Positions 26,088 to 36,400 of a stretch of 64,000 nucleotides of DNA are shown here, in pieces. Every line of letters starts with the position of its first letter. Position 1 is the stretch's first letter. Location of the stretch: assembly GCA_030616775.1 (NCBI GenBank), contig JAUWWQ010000003.1:74794-138793 (forward strand). The letters run 5' to 3'. The stretch comes from Planctomycetota bacterium (lineage in GTDB: Bacteria; Planctomycetota; Phycisphaerae; UBA1845). Below the pieces are notes generated by a model, which did not search any database, was not told where the DNA came from, and saw nothing but the letters and a program-made list of their open reading frames with translations. A program made the translations under genes and the position numbers.

Positions 26088-27014
26088 CTACTCGGTTACG
26101 AATCGACCGTCGACGAACTCGATCCGTTGGTTCTCGACTACCGATTGAAAGCGCACGCGCACCTCAGTGCTGCGACCCTTTTCTTCCGACACAGACATCG
26201 CCACCGGAAAACGATCGACTGCACCACGCCCCAACGCGACTTTCACGTTATCCCCGAAGGCATACCGCTCGATGGGCAAAGACTTCTCAATTCGCTGGAA
26301 TTCTGCCTCCACATAGAGTGAGCGCAGCGAGAAAACTCCGACGATGCTATCGATTACTTGGGTCCCTGGCTGAAGTGTGACCGTTCCCTTGAGCATGGTG
26401 GGTTTATTCACCGGTACGGCCCGCCCTGCCATGTCCGTGAATTGCCGTTTGTGGAGTAGGGACTCGACGTGCTTCCAGAGGAGCGCTGGTTCTTTCCCAG
26501 GTTCTCGGATGTGAAGCTCACGAAACTCTGTGATTGTTCTGGCACGATCTCGATCGGGTTCCGGTATGTCGAGCAGGATCTTCCGGATTCGTGGCAGGAT
26601 CGTCACGCGAATGCCGAGATGGGGGACAACATCGACCACGGAGCGCCAGTCGACCGATGCGGCGTCACGGACGGACATCGCATCGTGCCCGTATGACTGA
26701 GCCTTCGTGAGAGCTTTGTGGGAAAACCCGCTCTTTGAAACGAGCACGAGTTTGTTGGTATTGAGCGCGCGGTGCTTGGCGTGCATGGTGTCGACCCACT
26801 CAACTGTTGCGGGTCTGCGGCCTGAGCGGCACTCAAGACAGAGGAGAAATGGATGAGGTCCTGATCGGAATTCAACGACGACATCCACCTCGCGTCTCTC
26901 CCCGGTCGTCTTGTCGATCAGCAACCGCGATTCTTCCACTTTGGCGCCAAACGGCTGAAGTTGACGGGTGAGCTTGAAGACGAGCGACTGGAACGCGTTG
27001 GTACGCTTTGGCAT
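26088..27014 (-). CDS. Mrr-like restriction endonuclease-fold protein (orphan)
   Basis: Residues about 40-115 fit the PD-(D/E)XK nuclease fold of Mrr-type proteins: VDVVVEF (Asp44), CLECRSG (Glu61 and Arg63 where Lys is usual), then WVDTMHAKHRAL and NKLVLVSKSGFSHKALTKA. The second half is unlike known target-recognition domains. No methyltransferase or helicase gene is nearby, so this is an orphan. Arg in place of the catalytic Lys leaves activity in doubt. The gene stands between two gene remnants and a tRNA fragment, which suggests acquired DNA. A role in DNA restriction is possible, but a binding role is equally open. Confidence 0.6.
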   Translation of the reverse strand: MPKRTNAFQSLVFKLTRQLQPFGAKVEESRLLIDKTTGERREVDVVVEFRSGPHPFLLCLECRSGRRPATVEWVDTMHAKHRALNTNKLVLVSKSGFSHKALTKAQSYGHDAMSVRDAASVDWRSVVDVVPHLGIRVTILPRIRKILLDIPEPDRDRARTITEFRELHIREPGKEPALLWKHVESLLHKRQFTDMAGRAVPVNKPTMLKGTVTLQPGTQVIDSIVGVFSLRSLYVEAEFQRIEKSLPIERYAFGDNVKVALGRGAVDRFPVAMSVSEEKGRSTEVRVRFQSVVENQRIEFVDGRFVTE

Positions 27015-27346
27015 ATGGCGAAGAATAGCCGAAAGTGGGAATTCCGGCTACCCTGTGATTGGAGGATGAAGGGACTCTTCTCGAGAAAACTCGGGCGCAC
27101 CAGCGCTGCTTACCCTCTCCTGCTCACCGGCTCTTTTATTTCCCGCCCCAGGCGGGCGAAACTCGGGGTGACTGGATTCGAACCAGCGACCTCTTGACCC
27201 CCAGTCAAGCGGGGTACCCCATCCCGTTGCGAAGCACGGGGCACCACCCGCTGTCAGGGCCAATCCCAGCAGGGCTCTTCCTCAAGAAGCGTCAGGCATG
27301 AAGCACATCCGAGGCGCCTGTGCCACACGGCCCCGGTGAGACGCAC
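27015..27346. other. Intergenic region holding a tRNA-Pro fragment
   Basis: About 330 bases between the Mrr-like gene and the OPT transporter. It contains a short hairpin (CCCGCCCCAGGCGGG at 27142-27156) and the partial tRNA-Pro at 27163-27210. The remainder shows no gene that can be supported. Confidence 0.6.
27163..27210 (-). tRNA. tRNA-Pro(GGG), 3' part only
   Basis: Read on the minus strand, the anticodon arm is CTTGA-CTGGGGG-TCAAG with anticodon GGG, followed by a T arm (GCTGG-TTCGAAT-CCAGT), the acceptor 3' strand CACCCCG and discriminator A. This is the 3' part of a proline tRNA. The matching 5' acceptor strand CGGGGTG and the D arm are absent; the sequence upstream of the anticodon stem (GGGGTACCCC) does not fold as a D arm. 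No CCA is encoded. A 3' tRNA piece of this size is what tyrosine recombinase-mediated integration leaves as an attachment-site copy, though simple deletion is possible. Confidence 0.6.
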
Positions 27347-29857
27347 TTACATGTGGATCTCCGGATCGTCGCCGCTCGGTTTGGCCCGACAGCAATCCCA
27401 GAAGACGAACACGCACAGCCCCAAAAAGAGAATCAGGCCGAGCCAGTTCTCGACACGAGTCAGTGATTCAGGATTCACACCGGCATCGATCATCCTACCG
27501 CTCATATCCATAAACGGCATGATTTTGCCAACCAGGGTTTCGGTGGTGCCCACCATCTGCTTGGTGCCCAGCAACAGCTCGTCCAGCGCTGTGGTGAAGT
27601 TGACCAGCACCTCCATGATGGCTCCGCCGGCGATCAATCCGGAGGCGATCAGAATCCCCTTATTGTTGCGGGCCTTGGAGAGCTTCTCGTTGCTGGTGCT
27701 CTTCTTCACCAGCATGCCGACGAAAGCCCCGATGAGGATGGGAGTGTTGATGTACATCGGCAGGTACATGCCGAGCCCGAAGGCGATCGCGGGAATACCG
27801 ATCAGCTCGACCAGCAGGGCCACGATTACGCCGATCCCGTAGAGCAGCCACGGCACCTCGCCGGTGCCCAGGAAGCTCTTCAATGCACCGGCCATCATGT
27901 TGGCCTGGGGGGCATCGAGCGCTCCCTCACCGATGTAACCAGGCTGATAGGCCAGCACCATGATCGTCAGGCACACGAACACCACCGAGACGAACGAACC
28001 AATGATTGCATTCCAGGCGATTTTCTTGGGGCTGCCGCCCAGCCAGTAGCCGAGCTTGAAGTTCGTGATCAGTCCGCCGGCCATCCCCAGGGCTGTGCAG
28101 ACGACACCACCCACCAGCAGCGTGGCCAGCATCCCGAGGTCACCTCTCGGCAGACCCACCGCCACCAGGATCACCGCCGTGATGATGATCGTCGTAACCG
28201 TCATGCCGGAGATCGGCGTCACCGAGATCATGGCGATGCACCAGGCGGACACCGTGGTGAACAGGAAGGCGATCACCAGAACGATGACCACCGAAACGAA
28301 CGTCAGGAAGCCGGCGTGTTCCATTCCGGAAAAAACCACAGTCCGGAAGAAAATGGCCATGCCGATAGCGGTCAGGATGCCGAGGATGGCCATCGTGGGA
28401 TAGCTTATGTCCTCGTCGGTACGGATCGGTTCGGCGGTGGGGGCACCCTTGGATCTGAACAGCGCGCCGAGTGCCTTGCGCAGGGCTGTGACGATCACCC
28501 TGCCCATCTTGAGAATCGACAGCACGCCGGCAGTGAAAATCGCACCGATGCCAATGATGCGGGGGATCTGGTACCAGATGTCAGAGGCGGTTGGATCGAG
28601 CGCGAACGCGAGCAGCTCGCTATCTTGGGCCCTGATCACCCAGCCGCGCCGCGTGTCATTGATGCCCCACGCCTGTCCGGCCTCCTGCACCGTGACCCTC
28701 GTTTTCTTGGGGTCCGCGACGTCGTAACCATGCCCGTCAAATGCAGCCGTGAGCTGAACCATCAGCTCATCGCGGCGCGCTTCGCGGGCAGCCTTTGCTT
28801 CCTCGACCTCTTCGCCAACGGGTGTCTTGCCAACTTCTGCGAGTTCGTCCAGTAGAGACACTGCAGACACAGGAAGCGCGAAGCGTGCGGTCTTCTCCGG
28901 CAACCCGTCGGTTGCCTCGAACGCGGGGTTCAGCCGCTGCAGGGTGTCGAAATCGAGGCGACCGAGAAGCGGAGTGATCGCCAGGACCGACAGAAAGGAG
29001 CCGGCGCAGATGATCGACGCGAAGCGCAGACCGATGATGTACCCCAGGCCGAGGTAGTAGGCCCCGGCACCCATCGAGACGACCGCCTTGACCGTGACCG
29101 TTAGTGTCGCAAACAGCCCCTCCGCCCCGAATGCCAACGTTTCCACGCCCTGTTTGCCGACCGCCTCGAGCTTGGCGTATCCGGTGGTGAACATGTCACT
29201 GAACAGCTTCAGCCCGGTGGCCACAAATGTGTAAATGGCGGACAAGACGAAGGAGTAAATCAGGATCCACGCTTGACTGGTGCTGCCCGATGCACCGGTG
29301 ACCAGGATCTCATTCGTGGCCGTGGCCTCGGGGAATGGCAGCTTGCCGTGCATCTCCTTGACGAAGTAACGGCGGAAGGGGATCAAAAAGATGACACCCA
29401 GGATCGCCCCGTAGAACGGTACCAGGGCAATCTGCAGGAAGAGGGAGAAGTGGCCGATGTCCAGATGCTCCGGCTTGTTCAGCTCGAGGATATAGATAGC
29501 CGGCATGGTGAAGCACATGCCGCCCGCGACGTAGCCGGACGTCGTGCTGATCGCCAGGGCGTAGACGTTCTCCAGGATGGAGCTGGCCCGCATGCCCGCC
29601 TTCAGCAGGAACCCAGAAAGGCCTACCGCGAGAATGGAGATCGGGATGGCCGTCTCGATACCCTGCCCGGCTTTTAGGGCCAGGAACGTGGCCGCCACCG
29701 AGAACACGACGTTCATGATCAGCCCGAAGACGATCGCTCGGGTGGTGATCTCCGGAACGGTCGCGCCCGGCGGCACCATCGGGACGTATTCCTCGCCCGG
29801 TTTCAGCTCACGATAGGCGTTTTCAGGAAATTTAGTGTAAGTTTGGGGCTCAGCCAT
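27347..29857 (-). CDS. Oligopeptide transporter, OPT family
   Basis: The protein has the many-span pattern of the OPT superfamily, with early segments EITTRAIVFGLIMNVVFSVA and ALKAGQGIETAIPISILAVG, and PFPEATATNEILVTG in a conserved loop. OPT carriers import oligopeptides or metal-peptide complexes with protons. A hydrophilic insertion of about 130 residues at 301-430 interrupts the membrane domain and contains a charged coiled stretch. A ribosome binding site (AAGGATATGGAG) precedes ATG 29857. It is followed upstream by a POT-like transporter and PepT, consistent with peptide uptake and breakdown. Confidence 0.85.
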   Translation of the reverse strand: MAEPQTYTKFPENAYRELKPGEEYVPMVPPGATVPEITTRAIVFGLIMNVVFSVAATFLALKAGQGIETAIPISILAVGLSGFLLKAGMRASSILENVYALAISTTSGYVAGGMCFTMPAIYILELNKPEHLDIGHFSLFLQIALVPFYGAILGVIFLIPFRRYFVKEMHGKLPFPEATATNEILVTGASGSTSQAWILIYSFVLSAIYTFVATGLKLFSDMFTTGYAKLEAVGKQGVETLAFGAEGLFATLTVTVKAVVSMGAGAYYLGLGYIIGLRFASIICAGSFLSVLAITPLLGRLDFDTLQRLNPAFEATDGLPEKTARFALPVSAVSLLDELAEVGKTPVGEEVEEAKAAREARRDELMVQLTAAFDGHGYDVADPKKTRVTVQEAGQAWGINDTRRGWVIRAQDSELLAFALDPTASDIWYQIPRIIGIGAIFTAGVLSILKMGRVIVTALRKALGALFRSKGAPTAEPIRTDEDISYPTMAILGILTAIGMAIFFRTVVFSGMEHAGFLTFVSVVIVLVIAFLFTTVSAWCIAMISVTPISGMTVTTIIITAVILVAVGLPRGDLGMLATLLVGGVVCTALGMAGGLITNFKLGYWLGGSPKKIAWNAIIGSFVSVVFVCLTIMVLAYQPGYIGEGALDAPQANMMAGALKSFLGTGEVPWLLYGIGVIVALLVELIGIPAIAFGLGMYLPMYINTPILIGAFVGMLVKKSTSNEKLSKARNNKGILIASGLIAGGAIMEVLVNFTTALDELLLGTKQMVGTTETLVGKIMPFMDMSGRMIDAGVNPESLTRVENWLGLILFLGLCVFVFWDCCRAKPSGDDPEIHM

Positions 29858-29952
29858 GCTCCATATCCTTCTTAAGGCGGATCAGGACACCAAGGGCCCG
29901 GCTCCGCGCCAGTGACCAGGCCACAGGTTAGGGCACTAAACCTACCATCCCA

Positions 29953-29977
29953 AGCCGCGGCTTTCAACCCGGGCGGA
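29953..29977 (+). repeat. Degenerate palindromic repeat
   Basis: AGCCGCGGCTTTCAACCCGG plus GCGGA resembles the repeat family in both flanks and in the CTTT loop, but has lost pairing in the arms. It lies between the OPT and POT-like transporter genes. It may be a decayed copy or a chance match. Confidence 0.35.
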
Positions 29978-30144
29978 TTCTCGCCGTGGGTCTCAGGAAA
30001 AACGGGATCCATCGGGCCGGGCAGGCTGGTCCCTGCAGGCCGTGGGGGCACCATGCCGCAGGATGGCAGCGGCATAGGGGCGCAAACCTTGCGCGGGGCA
30101 CCACACAGCCATTGCCGTGTGATCACCGAGTGCCCAAACCGCCA

Positions 30145-31716
30145 TCAATCAGCCTTGGTCTTGAAATCCTTACCGATCCATCCTTTGGCAAGGATCAGCA
30201 GGACCGTGGAGGAAACCGCAATCAGGGCGTAGATGAGCCACATAGTCTCGGTGTTCGTCGGGCCCTCCTCGGGGCAGTATCGTTGGAGGAACCAGCCGGA
30301 GTAAAGCGGTACGATGACCTTGGTCAGGAACCAGGGGAATTGAGCGACGCCCATGTAGGCGCCGGTCCGGCCTTCCGGAGCGATCTCAGCGGCATATTGC
30401 ATAAAGCGCGGCTGCCACATCGCCTCGCCGAGCGTCATGATGAGCAGGTATGTGACCAGCGTCCAGGGCGTGGGCCCGAGTGCGAGCAAGAACGTCGGCG
30501 CTGCCATGACGAAGGTCCCCAGGATCATCATACTGTAGACCTTTCGCTTGTGGGTGATGGCGGTCACGATCGGCACAAGGATGAAAATTAGCAAGGGGTT
30601 GAAGTTGACCGCCTTTTCAAAGTTCGTGCTGAGCCAGGGCCACGACTCGCGGAATCCCCGCTCGATGTACATGGGAAGAGTGAGCCAGTTGTGGGCGAAC
30701 AACGTCTGCACGGGGATAAGGCAAAAGATGAAAAGGGCGAACTTCGCATCCGCGAGAGGGTGATTCTTCAGCCACTTTCGACATCCATTGCGCCATCGCC
30801 CCGGAATAATCGAGTACACGGCAATGAGAAAGAGGGATACGTACAGACCAATGGGGTGAAGGTAATCCGGCAGACTCTTGGGCCAATAAAAGAAGAGGAC
30901 CGACAGACCAATGAGGGCGACCCAAACGGCAAGCCAGAATGCAGCGGGAAGACGGACCTTCTCCTGCGATTCCGTCTCGACCATCTCCTGTTCGTGAGGC
31001 TTCTCCTCTTTCTGCTTGTCGTCTGCCTGCTTCTCCCTCTCGGCCTTGGCACTGCGTATGGCGTACTCCACGGTTTTTCGCGACAAGATGGCGAAGGTCA
31101 AGACCAGTGCCAGGACGGTGAACGCAATGTACACCCAATATGTGCCCGAGATCCCGACGCGCTCGCGTACCGGTGTCATCCAGAACGGCAGCCAGCCACC
31201 GAGATTCATCAGCGCATACAGCATGGCGAACCCCATCGCTGCGGTCTTAGGGGTCGTGAACTGACGTACGGCGGCGTAGGCGGCCGGCTGGTACATCCCG
31301 TACCCGATGAGTACGAACAGAATCCCGAACATCGCAAAAAGATGTACGGGTGACCATAAACCAGCCGCCCCGAGGCCGATCGTGGGACCGAGCGGGAGGA
31401 ACACCCGCCCCACAATCAACAGTACAAAGGCCAGGAGCAGAGCTGTGCGCACGCCCCATCTGTCGGCGAGCCCCCCAAGAAAAAACATGGCGATCGTGAT
31501 GCCGGCAGTCTGAACGCCGACCATGAACCCGGCATGAACATCATTGAGCCCCACATAACGGTTGAAGTACATGGCTAAGTAGCCAAGGAAACCCCAATAG
31601 GCAAAACCCTCAATGACGTAGGGCAGATTGACACCCCACAGAGCGCGGGGGGCGTGGACCAGGTCGATGAAGGGCTGGACGATCTCTCGTAAGGGGCTTT
31701 TCTTCTCTTCGGCCAT
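30145..31716 (-). CDS. MFS transporter, POT/peptide-transporter-like
   Basis: Twelve or so membrane spans are visible, with an MFS loop-2-type motif (GGLADRWGVRTALLL). The order of spans and the FAYWGFLGYLAMYFNRYVGL segment resemble proton-dependent peptide transporters. A strongly charged cytoplasmic loop near residues 210-255 (KAEREKQADDKQKEEKPHEQ) splits the two halves. The protein is similar in plan to the second transporter at 37080-38597. Its neighbours are the OPT carrier and PepT, so peptides are the likely substrate. Substrate choice is inferred from context. Confidence 0.72.
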   Translation of the reverse strand: MAEEKKSPLREIVQPFIDLVHAPRALWGVNLPYVIEGFAYWGFLGYLAMYFNRYVGLNDVHAGFMVGVQTAGITIAMFFLGGLADRWGVRTALLLAFVLLIVGRVFLPLGPTIGLGAAGLWSPVHLFAMFGILFVLIGYGMYQPAAYAAVRQFTTPKTAAMGFAMLYALMNLGGWLPFWMTPVRERVGISGTYWVYIAFTVLALVLTFAILSRKTVEYAIRSAKAEREKQADDKQKEEKPHEQEMVETESQEKVRLPAAFWLAVWVALIGLSVLFFYWPKSLPDYLHPIGLYVSLFLIAVYSIIPGRWRNGCRKWLKNHPLADAKFALFIFCLIPVQTLFAHNWLTLPMYIERGFRESWPWLSTNFEKAVNFNPLLIFILVPIVTAITHKRKVYSMMILGTFVMAAPTFLLALGPTPWTLVTYLLIMTLGEAMWQPRFMQYAAEIAPEGRTGAYMGVAQFPWFLTKVIVPLYSGWFLQRYCPEEGPTNTETMWLIYALIAVSSTVLLILAKGWIGKDFKTKAD

Positions 31717-31845
31717 TGCTCCATGATACCTTTCATAAAGGCCGAGCTACGACCGTCAGGGAGTGGGTGACTGACTATTGAGTCCCGCTCGCCTATGCTC
31801 GCAGCCCGGATCAGAAAACGCTCCCAACTCGGGGCAACGGGGAGC

Positions 31846-33078
31846 CTACGACTTTTCTTTTCCCCACAGTTGGGCCAGCTCGATCAGAACCTTGACCGCC
31901 GATTCCATCTGTTCGAGGCAGGCAAACTCGAGCGGCGAGTGGAAGTTGTGCATCCCGACCGACATGTTCGGCGTCGGCAGGCCCATCTCGCTTAGGCGCG
32001 ATCCGTCGGTGCCGCCGCGGATCGATTGGAAGTTTAACTCCAGCCCGGCGTTGTGGATCGCTTTCGCGGCCAGGTCAACCGCACGCGGCTCCTTGGTAAG
32101 ATGCTCGATCATGTTGCGATACTGCTTCTTGACCTTTATGTCGATCTTCGCACCGGGATGCTCAGCGAGGATTGAGGCCGCCACGGTCTTAAGGATTTTG
32201 GCTTGGTCCTTCAGCTCGTCGGCCACGAAGCTGCGAAGCAGAATCCGGATTTTGGTCTCGGGCACTCCGCCCTCGATCACGTAAGGGTGTAGGAAGCCGT
32301 CGCGATCCGACTCCGTCTCCGGTGACAAACGCTGCCAGGGCATACGCGTCAGGAACAGACCCGCCAACCTTATCGCATTAATCATCACATCCTTGGCGAA
32401 GCCCGGATGGATGTTCTTGCCGGTGATCGTCACCGTAGCGAGATCGGCCGAGAAGGTCTCGTTCTCGAGGCTGGCCTCCGCTTCGCCGTCGAGCGTGTAC
32501 GCGCACGTAGCGTCGATCTTCTTGATGTCGACCTTGTCACAACCGCGCCCGACTTCCTCGTCGCAGGTAAACACAACCCGGATCGGCCCGTGCTTGATAT
32601 CAGGGTTGGCCATAAGGTGTCCGGTCGCGTGCATGATCACGGCGATGCCGGCCTTGTCGTCCGCACCGAGCAGGGTTGTCCCGTCGGCCGTGATGAACGT
32701 CTTGCCCTTCAGCTCGGCCATGCCTTTTGTCTCGGCCGTGAGGATCACCCTGGACTCGTCGCCGGGCAGGACAATGTCCTTCCCATCGTAGTTCTTGATG
32801 ATCTGCGGTTTGACTTGCTTGGCTGTGAATTCAGGCGACGTGTCCATATGCGACAGCCAGGCGATCGTGGGAGCCCCATCAACCGTTGCGGGAATGGTGC
32901 CCATGACAATCCCGTACTCGTCGACCCCGACGTTGTCGAGCTTGAGGTCCGTAAGTTCCCGGGCCAAGATTTTGCCGAGTTCAAGCTGCCCCTCACAGCT
33001 CGGGTATTTGTCCGTCTCCTCGACTGACGTCGTCTCAACCTTGACGTAGCGGCAAAACCGATCCAGCAGCTTCTCCAT
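31846..33078 (-). CDS. pepT: Peptidase T (tripeptide aminopeptidase)
   Basis: PepT is a zinc aminopeptidase of the M20 family that removes N-terminal residues from tripeptides in the cytoplasm. Conserved metal-site segments are IAWLSHMDTSPEF, TLLGADDKAGIAVIM, FTCDEEVGRGCDKVD, TLDGEAEASLENETF and the C-terminal MHNFHSPLEFACL. The ATG at 33078 has a GGAG ribosome binding site eight bases upstream; a GTG one codon earlier is less likely. It lies beside two transporters for peptides and divergent from the tricorn-like protease. Confidence 0.93.
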   Translation of the reverse strand: MEKLLDRFCRYVKVETTSVEETDKYPSCEGQLELGKILARELTDLKLDNVGVDEYGIVMGTIPATVDGAPTIAWLSHMDTSPEFTAKQVKPQIIKNYDGKDIVLPGDESRVILTAETKGMAELKGKTFITADGTTLLGADDKAGIAVIMHATGHLMANPDIKHGPIRVVFTCDEEVGRGCDKVDIKKIDATCAYTLDGEAEASLENETFSADLATVTITGKNIHPGFAKDVMINAIRLAGLFLTRMPWQRLSPETESDRDGFLHPYVIEGGVPETKIRILLRSFVADELKDQAKILKTVAASILAEHPGAKIDIKVKKQYRNMIEHLTKEPRAVDLAAKAIHNAGLELNFQSIRGGTDGSRLSEMGLPTPNMSVGMHNFHSPLEFACLEQMESAVKVLIELAQLWGKEKS

Positions 33079-33457
33079 CACGCATCTCCATCAGGAAACG
33101 ACCTGTTGCCAACCGCCGCGAGCGTCCGCCCAGCCTGAGGCGCGCATCCAAACCGCCCACGCCGGCGGTCCTCAGCGGCGAAGCCGCTTTGTACGGCCTT
33201 TGGAGCCGAAATGCAACTCTCACGCGAGGCAACGTGAGGAGAGCGTCCGCGATCATGTCGTACAAGATTAAACAGCCCTGGCCGCTCAATGTCCGCGTGA
33301 ACCCCTTGTCGCCACCGCGTCGGATGGGTACTTTTGGTGGTTCCTGGAAGGCGCGGCGATTACACCGGGCCTGAATCTGTTTCTGAAAACCTGTGGAGCG
33401 GGCGGAGTTGGCAACCGCCGTCCGAAGCTCATCCTGCCGTTAGAAAGGGGCAACATC
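33079..33457. other. Divergent intergenic region between pepT and the tricorn-like gene
   Basis: About 380 bases holding the promoters of two divergent genes. A small hairpin (GCGGCGAAGCCGC) is at 33176-33188. No consensus promoter, operator or gene stands out. Confidence 0.45.
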
Positions 33458-36400
33458 ATGCTGCAAAGTGTAATGCGGGAAGGAGTCATCCTGGCAGCCG
33501 TTTTTGCATGTGGGTGTGCGGTCCGGGCGCAGAGCCATCTGATGCGCTACGCTGACGTGCACAAGGACAAGATCGTCTTTACGTACGAGGGCGATCTGTG
33601 GCTGGTCTCGAGCCAGGGCGGCGATGCCCGGCGCGTCACCAGCGACCCGGGATCGGAAGTGTGGGCGAAGTTCTCGCCGGACGGCCGGCACATCGCCTTT
33701 ACCGGGCAATATGACGGCGGGACGGACGTCTACGTCATGGACGCTCGGGGCGGTGTGCCTCAGCGTCTGACGCATCATCCGTCCGGCAATCGCGTGCTCG
33801 GCTGGTTCCCCGATGGCAAGCACGTCCTGTTCCGCTCACGGCGGGAATATCCGACTCGCGCGGATATGATCTACAAGATCTCCGTCGATGGCGGCATGCC
33901 CACCAAGCTGCCCGTCGACCGGGCGGGACTTACCGCGCTTTCCCCTGATGCCAAGCAGATTGCCTATAACCGCATCAGCCGCGAGGCCCGAACCTGGAAG
34001 CGTCACCAGGGTGGCACCGCTCAGGACATCTGGCTGGGGAGTCTGGAGAAGGGCGATTTTCACAAGATCACCGATTGGCCCGGTACGGACAACTTCCCGA
34101 TGTGGCAGGGGAACTCGATCTACTTCGCCTCTGATCGTAAGTTCGGCACGCTCAACATCTATAAATACGATCTGGCCACCGGCAAGATCACACCGATGAC
34201 CTCTTATAAGGACTACGACGTCAAGTATCCGTCCATCGGCCCCGACCAGATCGTGTATCAGTACGGCGAATCACTACACTCGTTGGACATGAAGTCCGGC
34301 AAGAGCCGGCTGGTTTCCGTAAACGTTCCGAGTGATCTGGTGCGGATGAGGCCGGAGTCCGTAAAGGTCGCCCCGCGCACAGGCTCATTCGGGCTGTCGC
34401 CAAGCGGGAAGCGCATGCTCTTGGAAGCTCGCGGCGAGATCCTCAACCTCCCGGTCGAAGACGGCGAGCCGATCAACCTCACCAAGACCCCTGAGACGCG
34501 AGAGAAGAATGCCGCCTGGTCGCCCGACGGCCGGTGGGTTGCTTTCACGTCAGACAGGACCGGCGAGGAGGAGGTGTACCTTGTCGACCAGAAGGGTGAG
34601 AAACCGTGGCGACAGCTCACCAAAGGCGGACTGGGTTTTCGCATGCAGCCGGTCTGGTCGCCGGACAGCAAGTATCTGCTCTTTTCCGACAAGTTCCTGA
34701 GGCTCAACCTGGTCGTCGCGGAAACGGGGGCCATCGCCGTCATCGACCAGGGCGAGTACGACGATGGCTGGGAGCGCTGGGGCATCCAAGACTACGTCTG
34801 GTCACCCGATAGCGAGTGGATCGCCTATACCAAGTTGGAGCAGAGCATCTACGAGGCGATCTTCCTGTACTCGATGGCTGACAAGACCGCACACCGCGTG
34901 ACTGACGAGACGTACCCGGACTGGAGTCCGTCGTTCGATCCGAAAGGCCGCTACCTGTACTTCCTGTCGAATCGAGACTTCAAACCCGTTATGGGCTTCG
35001 TCGATCAGAACCACGTCTTCCTCGATATGTGCAGACCCTACGTCGTGGTGCTCAAAGATGGCGAGCCTACCCCGTTTGCACCCAAGGACTCCGAAGAAGA
35101 GGTCAAAGAGCCTGAGGAGGAAGAGACACCCGGTGACAAGGAGGAAGAAGAGACACCGGATAAGGAGGAGAAGGAAGCCGAGCCTGACGAGGAGGGAGAC
35201 GGTGAGGCCGACAAACCCGTAGAGATCGACACCGGGGGCATCGAGCGACGCATTGTCGCGGCTGAGGGTGTACCGGCGGGCAATTACTTCCGCCTCGAGG
35301 CCACCGACAAAGGTTTCCTGTATCTCAAGAAGGACGAGCACGAGTTTACGAAGTACCAGAGCGTCACCGACGAGACGGGCGGCAAGCTCGATCTGTATCA
35401 CTACGACCTCGAGGAAAAGGAGGCCGAGAAAATCCTCGGCGGAATTTCCAATTACCACTTGTCCGGGGACGGCAAGAAGCTCGTCTATCGTGCCGGTGAT
35501 CGATACGGCGTTGTCGACACCGGCAAGGAGGCCAAGGTCGGAGACGGCGAGGTGAAGCTCGACCGGGTACGCATCAAGGTCAACCGGAACCAGGAATTTC
35601 TCCAGATTTTCAACGAAGCCTGGCGCGTGCAGCGGGACTGGTTCTATGATCCGGCCCTTCACGGTGTGGACTGGAAAGCGACGGGGGAGAAGTACCGCAG
35701 GTTCGTTCCCTACTGCGGCAACCGCAGCGATCTGAACTACCTGATCGGTGAGATGATCGCCGAACTGAACATTGGACATACATATGTCAGGGGCGGAGAC
35801 ATCCAGCGCAGCGCCAAGAGGGTGCCCACAGGCATGCTTGGCGCCGACTTCGACACGGTCCCCGGCGCCGACTACTATCGCATCGCTCATATCATCCCGG
35901 GCACGCCATGGGACCGGAGCGAACGCTCACCACTCACCGAGCCGGGCTGCCCGATCAAGGTCGGCCATTTTCTGATCGCAATCGACGGGGAGGAGGTAAC
36001 CACCGCGGACAGCGTCTTTGCATTCCTGCAAGACAAGGCCGACGCAGTCGTGACGCTGACCTACAACGACAAGCCGACCGCGGAAAACGCTAAGACCTGT
36101 CGTGTCAAGACGATCCGCAGCGAAAGGGCGATCCGCTACCGTGAGTGGGTGGATAACAATCGTGCGTTCGTTACCGAGGCTACTGACGGCAGGGCCGGAT
36201 ATCTACATATCCCGAACATGAGCTCGTACGGCCTGATCGAGTTTGCCAAAGCCTTCTATCCTCAGTACTACAAAGAAGCCCTGGTTATCGACGAGCGGTA
36301 CAATGGTGGTGGTTTTACGGGTGACATGATCATTGACCGGCTGGAGCGCAAGATCTGGGCCCTGGTGCAACCGCGTGAAGGGAAGTCGCTGCGCCACCCG

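Noticed and set aside
27211-27300. Missing half of the tRNA-Pro in the adjacent DNA
   Set aside because: No D arm or CGGGGTG acceptor strand pairs correctly. The GGGGTACCCC sequence is a separate palindrome.
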